A stretch of 54,611 nt of DNA. It comes from Comamonadaceae bacterium (GTDB taxonomy: Bacteria; Pseudomonadota; Gammaproteobacteria; Burkholderiales; Burkholderiaceae_C). The position numbers were made by a program, and so were the translations under genes. Location of the stretch: positions 1 to 54,611 of the forward strand of contig CANFWV010000017.1 of the NCBI GenBank assembly GCA_947450695.1, written 5' to 3'. Under the pieces are notes generated by a model. The model did not search any database. It had not been told where the DNA came from and was given only the letters and a program-made list of their open reading frames with translations. Shown in pieces: positions 18,318 to 27,074 of the stretch (position 1 is the first letter of the stretch; the number at the start of each line of letters is the position of its first letter).

Positions 18318-19871
18318 ATGTTCAGCACGCTCAAGATTTCTCAGGAACTCAGCTACCCGCTTTTCGATATCGCCGCCACGCGGCTGATTGAGGCGCAGGC
18401 CCAAGCCGATTTGCCAGAACACACCCTCATGCAACGGGCTGGGCTGGCGACAGCCCGCCTGACTTTAGCGCTGGCACCGCACGCACAACACATCTGGATT
18501 GCCTGCGGCCCCGGCAACAACGGGGGTGATGGATTTGAAGCCGCGCTGCAACTGAGCAAAATGGGTAAAACCGTTAGCCTGACTTGGACGGAGCAAGGCA
18601 AGGACACTGATGGCAGCGCGCGCCAGCAACCACCGGATGCCTGCGCATCACGCCTACGCGCACTCTCAGCTGGGTTGCTGATTTCCCTAGAACCGCCTTC
18701 GAGTTTTGACATCGCCGTAGACGCACTCCTGGGCATTGGCGGCTCGCTCTCCGCCGATCGCCCCAGCACGCATCTGATGACGCAATGGCTGAGGCGAATG
18801 CACAGCAGCGGAGCGCCTGTGTTTTGCATCGACTTGCCGACAGGGCTGAGCGCGGACACGGGTACGTCCTCGTATCGGGTCTCAACGGGTCTCGACTTCC
18901 CGAGGTCCGGTGCGCTTCATACCTTGAGTTTGCTCACATTAAAGCCAGGCCTGTTCACCGCCGATGGGCGCGACGCAGCAGGCCAAGTCTGGCTGGATAA
19001 TTTAAGCGTTGTCACGCCTGCGGACGTACAGCCCTGTGCATGGCTGCAAGGTAAAAAAACGTCGATGGACACGACGAATCTGGATCGGCGACAAAGAGCG
19101 CACGCCAACCACAAAGGCAGTTTCGGCGATGTAGCGGTATTGGGTGGCGCTCCCGGAATGACCGGTGCCGCCCTGCTGGCTGCGCGCGCCGCCCTGCACG
19201 CTGGCGCTGGCCGGGTATTTGTTGCGCTGCTTGGCGACCCGGTAGACAGCGTTTTGTCGGTCGACATGACCCAGCCCGAGCTGATGTTTCGAAGTCCAGC
19301 GGCGCTGGACGTTTCGCAACAAGTGCTGGTGTGCGGCTGCGGCGGCGGTCAAGCTGTGCAAGCGCATTTGCCGTTTCTATTGGCTAGCGCCACACGCGCA
19401 GTCTTTGACGCTGACGCGCTGAACGCCATGGCAGCAGACCCTTCATTGCAGGCACTGCTGAGGGCCAGACAGTCAAAAGGACACGCCACAATTTTGACGC
19501 CACATCCGTTGGAAGCCGCCCGACTACTCCAATGCAGCACGCACGAGGTTCAGTCCGACAGGCGCAGTGCTGCGCAGCAATTGGCCGATCGATTTGGTTG
19601 CGTGGTCGTACTCAAAGGGTCGGGTAGCGTGATCGCCTCACCAGCACAAACGGCGCTGATCAATCACAGCGGCAACGCCTTGCTGGCAAGCCCCGGCACG
19701 GGTGATGTTTTAGCCGGCATGATCGGGGCCCTGCTGGCTGCTGGACTTCCCGCGCGTACTGCAGCAGCCCGAGCCGTTTTCATACACGGCCATTTGGCCG
19801 ACCTGTGGGCTGCAAACAGAACGACTCAAGCGTTGACGGCATCAGCACTGGCCGAAATGGCCAGTGGCTGA
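18318..19871 (+). CDS. nnr: Bifunctional NAD(P)HX epimerase/dehydratase
   Basis: This is a two-domain repair enzyme. The N-terminal YjeF_N domain (residues 1-230) epimerises damaged hydrated NAD(P)H, and the C-terminal carbohydrate-kinase-like domain (about 250-517) dehydrates the S form back to NAD(P)H using ADP. Motifs include WIACGPGNNGGDGFEAAL and DIAVDALLGIGG in the first domain, and KGSFGDVAVLGGAPGMTGAA, VVLKGSGSVIAS and NALLASPGTGDVLAGMIGAL in the second, the last being the kinase-fold anion hole with its catalytic Asp. The fusion and the 517-residue length match the bacterial form. It converges with the yggT-like gene eight bases away. Confidence 0.93.
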   Translation: MFSTLKISQELSYPLFDIAATRLIEAQAQADLPEHTLMQRAGLATARLTLALAPHAQHIWIACGPGNNGGDGFEAALQLSKMGKTVSLTWTEQGKDTDGSARQQPPDACASRLRALSAGLLISLEPPSSFDIAVDALLGIGGSLSADRPSTHLMTQWLRRMHSSGAPVFCIDLPTGLSADTGTSSYRVSTGLDFPRSGALHTLSLLTLKPGLFTADGRDAAGQVWLDNLSVVTPADVQPCAWLQGKKTSMDTTNLDRRQRAHANHKGSFGDVAVLGGAPGMTGAALLAARAALHAGAGRVFVALLGDPVDSVLSVDMTQPELMFRSPAALDVSQQVLVCGCGGGQAVQAHLPFLLASATRAVFDADALNAMAADPSLQALLRARQSKGHATILTPHPLEAARLLQCSTHEVQSDRRSAAQQLADRFGCVVVLKGSGSVIASPAQTALINHSGNALLASPGTGDVLAGMIGALLAAGLPARTAAARAVFIHGHLADLWAANRTTQALTASALAEMASG

Positions 19872-19879
19872 AAAATCAC

Positions 19880-20416
19880 TTAACCGAGGAGCATCAATCC
19901 GATCTGCAGCAACAGCAGCAAAGCCATGGCCGACAGGTCAATACCACCAATCATGGGAACGATCCGGCGCAGCGGTGCCAAAGGTGGCTCGACCAGTCGG
20001 GAAAACAATCCATGGCCGTAAGAACCCGGCTGCACCCACGAGATGATGACGTAGCCAAACACCAAAATCGTCAAGGCTTGCAGCGCCACACGGACCAGCA
20101 TTTTGATGGCAAAAGCCAACAAGGCCAGCAGCGGCACATCGCCATCGAACCAGCCAAACAATAAGGCCGCTAGCAATGCATACACCAAGGACAGTAATGC
20201 TGCCGCAAACAAGCTGCCGGAATCTACCTTAGAGCGTGCCAGCGCCTGCGGAAGCAGGCGCCGCAGCGGCTTGACCAACCAGTTCGTCAGTGCCATCACA
20301 AACGTGCCCGGCTGGGCCGTCATGCTGATGCGCAGCCAGTTCATATAAGCACGCAACAGTGCTGAGCCAATCAACAGATAAAAAGCCGTCTCCAGCAAAA
20401 AACTCATAACGCGCAT
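19880..20416 (-). CDS. YggT-family integral membrane protein
   Basis: This is a small hydrophobic protein of 178 residues with two copies of the YggT repeat, each with paired membrane segments: MSFLLETAFYLLIGSALLRAYMNW first (residues 4-27) and ALTILVFGYVIISWVQPGSY later. Between them, PGTFVMALTNWLVKPLRRLLP and its later counterpart LVEPPLAPLRRIVPMIGGID are the short amphipathic signature of the family. Function is unknown; relatives have been tied to osmotic shock tolerance and cell-division-site loci. Three ATGs lie close together; the one at 20416 has GAGGGG at proper spacing. It lies 10 bases after the RNase R stop, so it is probably co-transcribed with rnr. Confidence 0.82.
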   Translation of the reverse strand: MRVMSFLLETAFYLLIGSALLRAYMNWLRISMTAQPGTFVMALTNWLVKPLRRLLPQALARSKVDSGSLFAAALLSLVYALLAALLFGWFDGDVPLLALLAFAIKMLVRVALQALTILVFGYVIISWVQPGSYGHGLFSRLVEPPLAPLRRIVPMIGGIDLSAMALLLLLQIGLMLLG

Positions 20417-20426
20417 GACCATCCCC

Positions 20427-22778
20427 TCACCGTCTTGGTTTCTTGCTTGGCTTACTTGACTTACGCGGACCACCTGTTGCTGACTTTTTCACGGCGGCCT
20501 TGAGTGCCTGTATAGGTGATCGAGCCGCACCGCGGTCAGACGCACCCGTACTGCGTGCAGCAGAACGATCAGGGCGATCCGAGCGCTTGCCGGCATGTTT
20601 ATCTGCGCGCTTGTCAGCGTATTTATCGCTGCCCTTGCGACCTCCACCGCGTTCTTCAGCGGTGGAATCGGCGGAACCACCAGACTTGTCCTTCATGGCG
20701 CGAGCCATCAGCTCCTCGCCTTCGTGCACCAACCTGAAATCAATCTTGCGACCATCCAGGTCGACGCGGCTAACCTGCACCCGAACCCGCGTGCCGATGG
20801 CATAACGCATACCCGTACGCTCACCGCGAAGCTCTTGCCGGGCTTCGTCAAAACGGAAGTACTCGCTGCCAAGTTCGGTGATGTGCACCAAGCCTTCGAC
20901 GTACATCGCATCCAGGGTGACGAAAATTCCGAAGCTGGTCGCCGAGCTGACGACACCACCAAACTCTTCGCCCAAATGGCCGCGCATGTATTTGCATTTG
21001 AGCCAGGCTTCAACGTCGCGACTGGCCTCGTCAGCCCGGCGTTCGTTGGCGCTGCAATGCAGGCCGGCGGCTTGCCAGGCAAGTTGATCCATCGTCGGTT
21101 TTTTCGGCTTTTGATCCGATTCCACCGCCCGCGCAGCCAAGCGCTTAGACAGCTTGGCATGGGCCTCGCCCGGTGTCGGCAAGGCTGGCAACTGGTATTT
21201 AGCTTGTTTCAGGACGGCCTTGATGACGCGGTGCACCAGCAAATCCGGGTAGCGCCGAATCGGGCTGGTGAAGTGCGTGTAGGCCTCGTACGCCAAGCCA
21301 AAGTGGCCGTTGTTCATCGGCGTGTAAATCGCCTGCGACATGGAACGCAGCAGCATCGAATGAATTTGCTGGGCGTCAGGACGGTCCTTGGTCGCTAGAG
21401 CAATCGACTGAAATTCGCCAGGCAGCGGATCATCACCGATCGTCAAGCCCAAGCCGATGGCTTTGAGATAGCTGCGCAGCATGTCTTTCTTCTCAGGCGT
21501 CGGGCCTTCGTGCACGCGGAACAAGCCGACATGTTTGCTCTGGGCAATGAAGTCCGCCGAGCAGACGTTGGCCGACAGCATGGCCTCTTCAATCAAACGG
21601 TGCGCCACATTGCGGGTGCGTGGCACGATTTTCTCGATGCGACCAGCGTCATCGCAAACGATCTGTGTCTCCGTGGTTTCGAAGTCCACCGCACCCCGAA
21701 CGCCACGCTCTTTCAGCAAGGCTTGGTAAACGTCATGCAAGTCAAGCAAATGCGGTACCAGCGCTTTGCGCTGAGCAGCTTCGGGGCCGCGCGTGTTAGC
21801 CAAAATAGCTGCCACTTCTGTGTACGTGAAACGGGCGTGACTGAACATCACCGCCGGGTAAAACTGGTATGCGTGGACTTCGCCTTTGGCGGTGATCAGC
21901 ATGTCGCAAACCATGCACAAGCGCTCAACGTTCGGGTTCAGCGAACACAGACCATTGGAAAGTTTTTCGGGCAGCATCGGGATCACGCGGCGTGGGAAAT
22001 ACACGCTGGTGGCCCGGTCATAGGCGTCAATGTCAATCGCGCTGCCAGTCTCGACATAGTGGCTCACATCGGCAATCGCCACCAACAAACGCCAACCCTT
22101 ACCGCGGCCAACCTTCGCCGGCTCACAGTACACAGCGTCATCGAAGTCGCGCGCATCTTCGCCGTCAATCGTCACCAGCGCAATGTCGGTCAGGTCAACG
22201 CGGCCTTGCTTGTCGATAGGTCGCACGGCATCGGGCAAAGCGCGCGCCAGCGCCAGCGCCTCGTCGCTGAACTCATGCGGCACGCCATATTTGCGCACGG
22301 CAATCTCGATTTCCATGCCCGGGTCGTCAACCTCTCCCAGGACTTCTTTGACACGCCCAGCCGGTTGACCGAACAACGCGGGTGGCTCGGTCAGCTCGAC
22401 CACCACCACTTGGCCCGTCTTAGCCGTGCCGGTGGCACCCTTTGGAATCAAGATATCTTGGCCGTAACGCTTGTCTTCAGGTGCAACCAGCCAGACGCCG
22501 CTTTCTTGCAGCAATCGACCAATGATCGGGTTGGGCGAGCGCTCGATAATCTCAGTGACGCGGCCCTCAGGCCGGTTTTTCCGGTCATGACGGACGATGC
22601 GCGCTTTGACGCGATCTTTGTGAAGCACCGCACGCATTTCGTTGGGCGGTAGGTAAATATCGGCCTCGCCGTCATCGCGCTGAACAAAGCCGTGACCGTC
22701 TCGGTGTCCCGAGACGGTGCCTTCAAATTCGGCTAACAGGTTGGAAACCTGGCTCGAAGGGTGTTGAGTTGTTTTGAT
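20427..22778 (-). CDS. rnr: Ribonuclease R, apparent ATC start
   Basis: RNase R is a processive 3'-5' exoribonuclease that unwinds structured RNA and acts in RNA quality control. The RNB catalytic domain shows the Asp cluster VTIDGEDARDFDDAVYCE; an S1 domain lies around GVVSSATSFGIFVTLDAMYVEGLVHI, and the C-terminus is a Lys/Arg-rich tail. The first ATG in frame is at 22637, but it cuts the first cold-shock domain in half: the 47 codons upstream translate to good RNase R sequence (AEFEGTVSGHRDGHGFVQ, DIYLPPNEMRAVLH). No ATG, GTG or TTG occurs between that stretch and the upstream in-frame TGA. The best start is ATC at 22778 (ATC AAA ACA ACT CAA), seven bases after GAAAGAG, giving 783 residues. 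A sequencing or assembly error at that codon is the main alternative. Confidence 0.85.
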   Translation of the reverse strand: MKTTQHPSSQVSNLLAEFEGTVSGHRDGHGFVQRDDGEADIYLPPNEMRAVLHKDRVKARIVRHDRKNRPEGRVTEIIERSPNPIIGRLLQESGVWLVAPEDKRYGQDILIPKGATGTAKTGQVVVVELTEPPALFGQPAGRVKEVLGEVDDPGMEIEIAVRKYGVPHEFSDEALALARALPDAVRPIDKQGRVDLTDIALVTIDGEDARDFDDAVYCEPAKVGRGKGWRLLVAIADVSHYVETGSAIDIDAYDRATSVYFPRRVIPMLPEKLSNGLCSLNPNVERLCMVCDMLITAKGEVHAYQFYPAVMFSHARFTYTEVAAILANTRGPEAAQRKALVPHLLDLHDVYQALLKERGVRGAVDFETTETQIVCDDAGRIEKIVPRTRNVAHRLIEEAMLSANVCSADFIAQSKHVGLFRVHEGPTPEKKDMLRSYLKAIGLGLTIGDDPLPGEFQSIALATKDRPDAQQIHSMLLRSMSQAIYTPMNNGHFGLAYEAYTHFTSPIRRYPDLLVHRVIKAVLKQAKYQLPALPTPGEAHAKLSKRLAARAVESDQKPKKPTMDQLAWQAAGLHCSANERRADEASRDVEAWLKCKYMRGHLGEEFGGVVSSATSFGIFVTLDAMYVEGLVHITELGSEYFRFDEARQELRGERTGMRYAIGTRVRVQVSRVDLDGRKIDFRLVHEGEELMARAMKDKSGGSADSTAEERGGGRKGSDKYADKRADKHAGKRSDRPDRSAARSTGASDRGAARSPIQALKAAVKKSATGGPRKSSKPSKKPRR

Positions 22779-22933
22779 AAGTAATCTCTTTCATGAGATG
22801 GTCAATAGAAATAGAGTGCCCAATCAGCTGACGCCCCAAAAGTCCGTCACAGCTGCTGGCACAGGCATCAGCATAAGGCATCCACGTTACAAACCAGAAC
22901 ATGGCAGATAGTTGAATTTTTTTGATCACAGTA

Positions 22934-22963
22934 TTCAATAAGCCACTTTAGTCATGGTACAGT
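22934..22963 (+). promoter_or_regulatory. Possible tRNA-Leu promoter
   Basis: TACAGT (22958-22963) lies ten bases ahead of the tRNA 5' end and could be its -10 element. The -35 candidate TTCAAT at 22934 with an 18-base gap is weak, so the call rests mainly on position. Confidence 0.35.
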
Positions 22964-22972
22964 GCTAGCTGT

Positions 22973-23057
22973 GCCCGGGTGGCGGAATTGGTAGACGCGC
23001 ACGGTTCAGGTCCGTGTATCGCAAGATGTGGAGATTCGAGTTCTCTCCCGGGCACCA
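22973..23057 (+). tRNA. tRNA-Leu (anticodon CAG)
   Basis: The sequence folds as a class II tRNA: acceptor stem GCCCGGG/CCCGGGC, anticodon stem CACGG/CCGTG enclosing TTCAGGT with anticodon CAG at 23007-23009, a long variable arm typical of leucine tRNA, and a T-arm with GATTCGAGTTC. The CCA end is encoded (23055-23057). It reads the leucine codon CUG. It stands alone between rnr and rimO, followed by a strong terminator. Confidence 0.97.
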
Positions 23058-23106
23058 CAGATAAATATTTGGGAAAATGCTTCACTGCAGATTTGCAAAA
23101 TAAGCC

Positions 23107-23138
23107 AAAAAAGGCCGCTGATTTCAGTGGCCTTTTTT
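23107..23138 (+). terminator. Intrinsic terminator after tRNA-Leu
   Basis: AAAAAAGGCC (23107-23116) and GGCCTTTTTT (23129-23138) pair perfectly, and the inner GCTGA/TCAGT extends the stem with one G-T wobble. It works on both strands and so can also end rimO transcription, whose stop codon lies 43 bases to the right. Confidence 0.85.
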
Positions 23139-23180
23139 GCGTTCTAGCCGTGCAGTTCTGCCCGGCTCCTTCCAGTTTTT

Positions 23181-24614
23181 TCAAACTGGGACAGCGACCA
23201 AGTCGTGGCCTTGGGTGCCGACAATGCGGGCGCGTGTGAACTCACCCACCTTCAGCGTTTTGCTGATCTTTTCAGGGGGTAATAACTTCACAGTGCCGTC
23301 AATTTCCGGGGCATCAGAATAACTACGACCGACACCACCTTTTCGACCCATGGCCGGCGCTGAGTCAACCAACACCTGCATAGTGGCGCCGATCCGCTCT
23401 TGCAGTTTTTGGCTCGAAACTTCCTCTGCCACGGCCATGAATCGGGCACGACGCTCTTCGCGCAGTTCCAACGGCAACATACCCGGAATGTCATTGGCAG
23501 TCGCGCCCGCGACAGCGCTGTAGGCAAAGCAACCGGCGCGGTCAATGCGGGCTTCGCGCATGAAGTCGAGCAAGTGACTGAACTCAGCTTCGGTCTCACC
23601 GGGGAAACCAGCAATGAAAGTGCTGCGAATGACGATCTCAGGACACATATCACGCCAGCGCGCAATGCGCTCCAGATTTTTCTCACCACTGGCAGGCCGC
23701 TTCATGCGCTTCAGCACGTCAGGGTGGCTGTGCTGCAAAGGCACGTCCAGGTAAGGCAAGACCAAGCCGGTGGCCATGAGCGGAATCACCTCGTCGACGC
23801 TGGGGTACGGATACACATAGTGCAGGCGAACCCAGGCACCGTAAGGCTCAGCCAGTTCGCCCAGCGCTTTCACCAGTTCCAACATGCGAGTTTTGACCGG
23901 TTTGCCGTCGAAAAATCCGGTGCGGTATTTCACGTCGACACCGTAAGCCGAGGTGTCTTGGCTGATCACAAGCAATTCTTTGACGCCGCCTGCGAACAAG
24001 GCCCGTGCCTCGACCAGCACGTCGCCAATAGGCCGCGAGACAAGGTCACCGCGCATCGACGGGATAATGCAAAAAGTGCAGCGGTGGTTGCAGCCTTCGC
24101 TGATCTTCAAGTACGCGTAATGCCGCGGCGTTAGCTTGATACCGGCGACGCCAAATGAATTGGGCACCAAGTCGACGAAAGGGTCGTGCGGCTTGGGCAG
24201 ATTCAGGTGCACCGCGTCCATCACCTCTTGCGTGGCGTGCGGTCCGGTCACGGCCAACACGCTCGGGTGCATCTGCTTGACAAGGTTGCCGCCTGACTCG
24301 CCGGCCTTGGCCCCCAAACAACCGGTGACGATGACCTTGCCATTGGCGGCAAGTGCTTCGCCGATGGTGTCCAGACTCTCGCGCACGGCGTCGTCAATAA
24401 AACCGCAGGTGTTGACGATCACCAGATCGGCGCCCTCAAAGGTCTTGGAAGTCTCGTAACCTTCAGCGCTGAGCTGGGTCAGGATCAATTCGGAATCGGT
24501 CAAAGCCTTGGGACAGCCGAGGCTGACAAATCCGACGCGCGGCGCGGATTTAGGGGTGATTGACAAAGGAGGGGCCACTGATGTGGCGGGGGTGCCTGAA
24601 AGGGTTTCGCTCAT
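23181..24614 (-). CDS. rimO: Ribosomal protein S12 methylthiotransferase RimO
   Basis: RimO is a radical-SAM enzyme that adds a methylthio group to a conserved aspartate of ribosomal protein S12. The 477-residue protein has the N-terminal UPF0004 domain ([19 protein letters not shown], with cysteines also in [12 protein letters not shown] and [10 protein letters not shown] binding one 4Fe-4S cluster). The radical-SAM CxxxCxxC is in [19 protein letters not shown], and a C-terminal TRAM domain ends in [17 protein letters not shown]. The first 25 residues are a variable Ser/Pro/Thr-rich extension. It is monocistronic as far as visible. Confidence 0.95.
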   Translation of the reverse strand: MSETLSGTPATSVAPPLSITPKSAPRVGFVSLGCPKALTDSELILTQLSAEGYETSKTFEGADLVIVNTCGFIDDAVRESLDTIGEALAANGKVIVTGCLGAKAGESGGNLVKQMHPSVLAVTGPHATQEVMDAVHLNLPKPHDPFVDLVPNSFGVAGIKLTPRHYAYLKISEGCNHRCTFCIIPSMRGDLVSRPIGDVLVEARALFAGGVKELLVISQDTSAYGVDVKYRTGFFDGKPVKTRMLELVKALGELAEPYGAWVRLHYVYPYPSVDEVIPLMATGLVLPYLDVPLQHSHPDVLKRMKRPASGEKNLERIARWRDMCPEIVIRSTFIAGFPGETEAEFSHLLDFMREARIDRAGCFAYSAVAGATANDIPGMLPLELREERRARFMAVAEEVSSQKLQERIGATMQVLVDSAPAMGRKGGVGRSYSDAPEIDGTVKLLPPEKISKTLKVGEFTRARIVGTQGHDLVAVPV

Positions 24615-24747
24615 CTGAGTATTGTCTCAGAGCCTGCTGCTTCGCGTCTGTGCCGGGATTGCCGCTAGAGTCAGGGTGCAGTCTGCTTTTAAAATCAGTC
24701 GAAAATAACGCCTCACTACCCCGCACCCTCGAAGGAGAAAGAACGCC

Positions 24748-25050
24748 ATGATTCTCGAACTCGCCGACATCCGGATTCAACCTGGCCAGCAGACGGCGTT
24801 CAAAGAAGCTATTGAACGGGGTCTGCGCACCGTGATTTCAGGTGCCCATGGCTTTAATGGCTTCAAACTCAACCAAGGGATTGAGAACCCGGAGCGCTAC
24901 GTGCTGCAGATTTTTTGGGCCACTTTGGAAGACCACACCGTGGGCTTTCGGGCGTCACCCGCCTTTGCCAACTGGCGCGCGATTGTTGGCCCCTTTTTCG
25001 CTGCACCACCGGTGGTCGAACACTTTCAACTGCTGCTTAAATCGGAATGA
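24748..25050 (+). CDS. Antibiotic-biosynthesis-monooxygenase (ABM) domain protein
   Basis: This is a 100-residue ferredoxin-like-fold protein of the ABM superfamily. The pattern ILELADIRIQPGQQTAFKEA at the N-terminus, a central GFNGFKLNQGIENPERYVLQ and HTVGFRASPAFANWRAIVG near the end fit the dimeric alpha-beta barrel family that includes quinol monooxygenases and heme-degrading or signalling members. The substrate cannot be assigned. GGAG lies 13 bases before the ATG. It is 90 bases upstream of the FAH-family gene on the same strand, which suggests joint expression. Confidence 0.75.
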   Translation: MILELADIRIQPGQQTAFKEAIERGLRTVISGAHGFNGFKLNQGIENPERYVLQIFWATLEDHTVGFRASPAFANWRAIVGPFFAAPPVVEHFQLLLKSE

Positions 25051-25140
25051 TTTGAATCCTAACAACGTCAAGCTGCGCTACATTAATTCAGCCCGTCCAG
25101 TGCATGTTGCACCGGACATCCATCAATAAGAAAGAGTGCC

Positions 25141-25836
25141 ATGAGTTTTGTTTTCACGCCGCCTGCTACGGTTTCTGTTCCAGTCGTTGGACTGGTTGAA
25201 CGCTTCCCCGTCAACCGCATTTACTGCGTAGGCCGCAACTACGAAGAGCACGCCAAGGAAATGGGCTTCACGGGCCGCGAACCGCCGTTCTTTTTCCTCA
25301 AACCAGCCAACGCTTTAGTGGTGATTGAAGAAGGCCAGACTGGTAGCATGCCTTACCCGAGCATGACGCAAAACTTTCACCATGAGATTGAGCTCGTGGT
25401 GGCCATTGGAACCGGCGGTAAAAACATCAAGGCCGCCGATGCGATGAAGCATATCTACGGGTATGCCGTAGGTCTTGACATGACGCGCCGCGACCTGCAA
25501 AACGAAGCCAAAAAACTCGGCCGCCCTTGGGACATCGGTAAAGGCTTTGACCACTCGGCACCGATCGGCCCGATCACCCGCGTTGCGGACGCCGGCGACA
25601 TCGAAAACGCCGAAATCTATGTGCAAGTCAATGGCCAAGACCGTCAGCGCAGCGACACTTCCAAACTGATTTGGAACATCGCCGAAAGCATTGAGCACCT
25701 GTCAGCTGCCTGGGAACTGCAACCTGGCGACCTGATCATGAGCGGCACGCCTGCAGGTGTCGCTGCCGTGGTAGCTGGTGACACATTGATGGGTGGCGTG
25801 GCCGGGATCGGCACGCTGAAAGTCAACGTCATCTGA
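25141..25836 (+). CDS. Fumarylacetoacetate hydrolase (FAH) family protein
   Basis: This is a 231-residue single FAH domain. Members hydrolyse or decarboxylate beta-diketo acids with a divalent metal, for example fumarylpyruvate, acylpyruvates or oxaloacetate. Visible family elements are RIYCVGRNYEEHAKEMG, FLKPANALV, the metal ligand region NFHHEIELVVAIG, GYAVGLDMTRRDLQ, and the C-terminal GDLIMSGTPAGVAAV. Fumarylpyruvate hydrolase of the gentisate pathway is one candidate, and the flavin monooxygenase 4.6 kb downstream would be compatible, but no ring-cleaving dioxygenase is visible, so the specific reaction stays open. Confidence 0.85.
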   Translation: MSFVFTPPATVSVPVVGLVERFPVNRIYCVGRNYEEHAKEMGFTGREPPFFFLKPANALVVIEEGQTGSMPYPSMTQNFHHEIELVVAIGTGGKNIKAADAMKHIYGYAVGLDMTRRDLQNEAKKLGRPWDIGKGFDHSAPIGPITRVADAGDIENAEIYVQVNGQDRQRSDTSKLIWNIAESIEHLSAAWELQPGDLIMSGTPAGVAAVVAGDTLMGGVAGIGTLKVNVI

Positions 25837-25845
25837 CCAAACTCT

Positions 25846-25880
25846 GCCATGTCCCAAGAAATGATCCTTAGGGGCATGGC
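25846..25880. repeat. Inverted repeat after the FAH-family gene
   Basis: GCCATGTCCC (25846-25855) and GGGGCATGGC (25871-25880) can pair over ten bases with one G-T wobble and a 15-base loop. It lies ten bases after the FAH stop. There is no T-run, so it is more likely an mRNA 3' hairpin or a processing/stability element than an intrinsic terminator. Confidence 0.45.
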
Positions 25881-25930
25881 GTCAATCCGAATTAGTGACC
25901 TAAAACGCTTAGATTAAAAATCATCGATTG

Positions 25931-26527
25931 ATGCGAATGGAAAAAATGTCTGGAATGAATAACGCGGTCACACGCAAAGAGCTTCACTTTCGAAAAATTG
26001 AAATGCGTGGCTGGGAGCGTTCCGATGGGCTCTATGAAATAGAGGGCCATGTGACAGATCAAAAGCCGTACACATTCACGGCAGTCAGTGGCGGCAGGGT
26101 GGTTCCGGCTGGTGATCACATTCACGACATGGGTGTCAGACTGGTGATTGACCTAGAAATGCAAGTGCTTGAAGTCTCAACCTTCACCACCTCGGCGCCT
26201 TATCACGACTGCATGTCAGCCGGCACGGCGCTACAGTCGCTCAAAGGGCAACGGATTGCCAGCGGATGGAGCAGTGAGGTGCGTCGACTTTTAGGTGGCG
26301 CGCAGTGCTGCACCCATTTGATGGAAATTTTGATCCCGATGGGCACGGCAGCCTTTCAGTCATTGACCATGGTTCGCCAAGCCCAGCCGGACAAATTGAG
26401 AGCCAATGGCACACCCGCCAAGATTGACAGTTGCTACGCCTACGCAGCAGACCGCGCCATCGTGATGAAAAGGTGGCCTGATTTTTATACGGGCTCAAAG
26501 CAGGTCGAGGTCGAGCGCAAGGAATAG
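25931..26527 (+). CDS. DUF2889-family protein
   Basis: This is a protein of about 198 residues matching the DUF2889 pattern. It has RGWERSDGLYEIEGHVTDQK near residue 25, then DMGVRLVIDLEMQVLEV, CxxxxTALQSLKG-like spacing, and RRLLGGAQCCTHLMEILIPM. The conserved Cys/His residues (APYHDC, GAQCCTHL) could bind a metal or cofactor, but no biochemical role is known to me. DUF2889 genes often sit near aromatic or small-acid catabolic genes in Burkholderiales, consistent with the FAH gene upstream and the TRAP transporter downstream. The start is uncertain among several ATGs; the first (25931) is given. Confidence 0.75.
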   Translation: MRMEKMSGMNNAVTRKELHFRKIEMRGWERSDGLYEIEGHVTDQKPYTFTAVSGGRVVPAGDHIHDMGVRLVIDLEMQVLEVSTFTTSAPYHDCMSAGTALQSLKGQRIASGWSSEVRRLLGGAQCCTHLMEILIPMGTAAFQSLTMVRQAQPDKLRANGTPAKIDSCYAYAADRAIVMKRWPDFYTGSKQVEVERKE

Positions 26528-26570
26528 CACTTAACCGTCATCCGCCTATTAATGAAACGAAATTCCGACA

Positions 26571-27074
26571 TTGAAAACCCTCCACACATTTGCCAAGCTG
26601 TTTGCCATTCTGGCTGGGATGTTGTTGACCTTCATCACACTCATGACTTGCTGGAGTGTGATCGGGCGCAACCTGTTCGATACTTCATTGATCGGAGACT
26701 TTGAACTCACCGGGGTGACAACCGGCGCGGCCATTGCGTTGTTCATGCCGTATTGCCAAGCCAAACGCGGCAACATCATTGTGGATTTTTTCACCACCCG
26801 ACTCAGCGAGAAAAATCAAGCCGGACTTGACCGATTCGGCGCCCTGCTGTTGGCGCTTTTGTTTGCCTTGCTCGCTTGGCGCACCACGCTTGGTGGACTG
26901 AACTCTTTCTCTACACATTCAGAATCACAAATTCTCGGATTTCCGGAATGGACTGTGTACGCAGCGATGGTGCCGCCTTTTGTGCTGACCGCTGTGATTG
27001 GCCTTGGCCAAATGCTCTTCGGCTTGAGCGCCGGTGACAACGATCAAGCCGATCACGGTGAGGTGAACGCATGA
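26571..27074 (+). CDS. dctQ: TRAP transporter small permease (DctQ)
   Basis: DctQ is the four-helix inner-membrane subunit of a TRAP transporter; it joins the large permease and docks the periplasmic binding protein. The 167-residue sequence has membrane segments at about 8-32 (AILAGMLLTFITLMTCWSVI), 50-66, 90-107 and 130-152, and the family-typical FDTSLIGDFELTG after the first helix. The start is a TTG at 26571, because no in-frame ATG is nearby. It overlaps dctM by four bases (ATGA). No binding protein gene adjoins it; the nearest DctP is at 35916. Confidence 0.87.
   Translation: MKTLHTFAKLFAILAGMLLTFITLMTCWSVIGRNLFDTSLIGDFELTGVTTGAAIALFMPYCQAKRGNIIVDFFTTRLSEKNQAGLDRFGALLLALLFALLAWRTTLGGLNSFSTHSESQILGFPEWTVYAAMVPPFVLTAVIGLGQMLFGLSAGDNDQADHGEVNA

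Noticed and set aside
21510..22652. 380-residue open frame on the plus strand
   Set aside because: It is entirely antisense to RNase R, whose protein sequence is strongly conserved. The antisense product has no recognisable domain and an ordinary shadow composition.
22723..22938. 71-residue minus-strand frame ending within the rnr 5' region (includes ATG at 22794), considered as the true rnr start by frameshifting
   Set aside because: The ATG at 22794 lacks a ribosome-binding site, there is no slippery heptamer at the junction, and the ATC at 22778 already lies in the rnr frame with a good site.
23400..24134. 244-residue open frame on the plus strand
   Set aside because: It is antisense to rimO and lacks any domain signature or ribosome-binding site.
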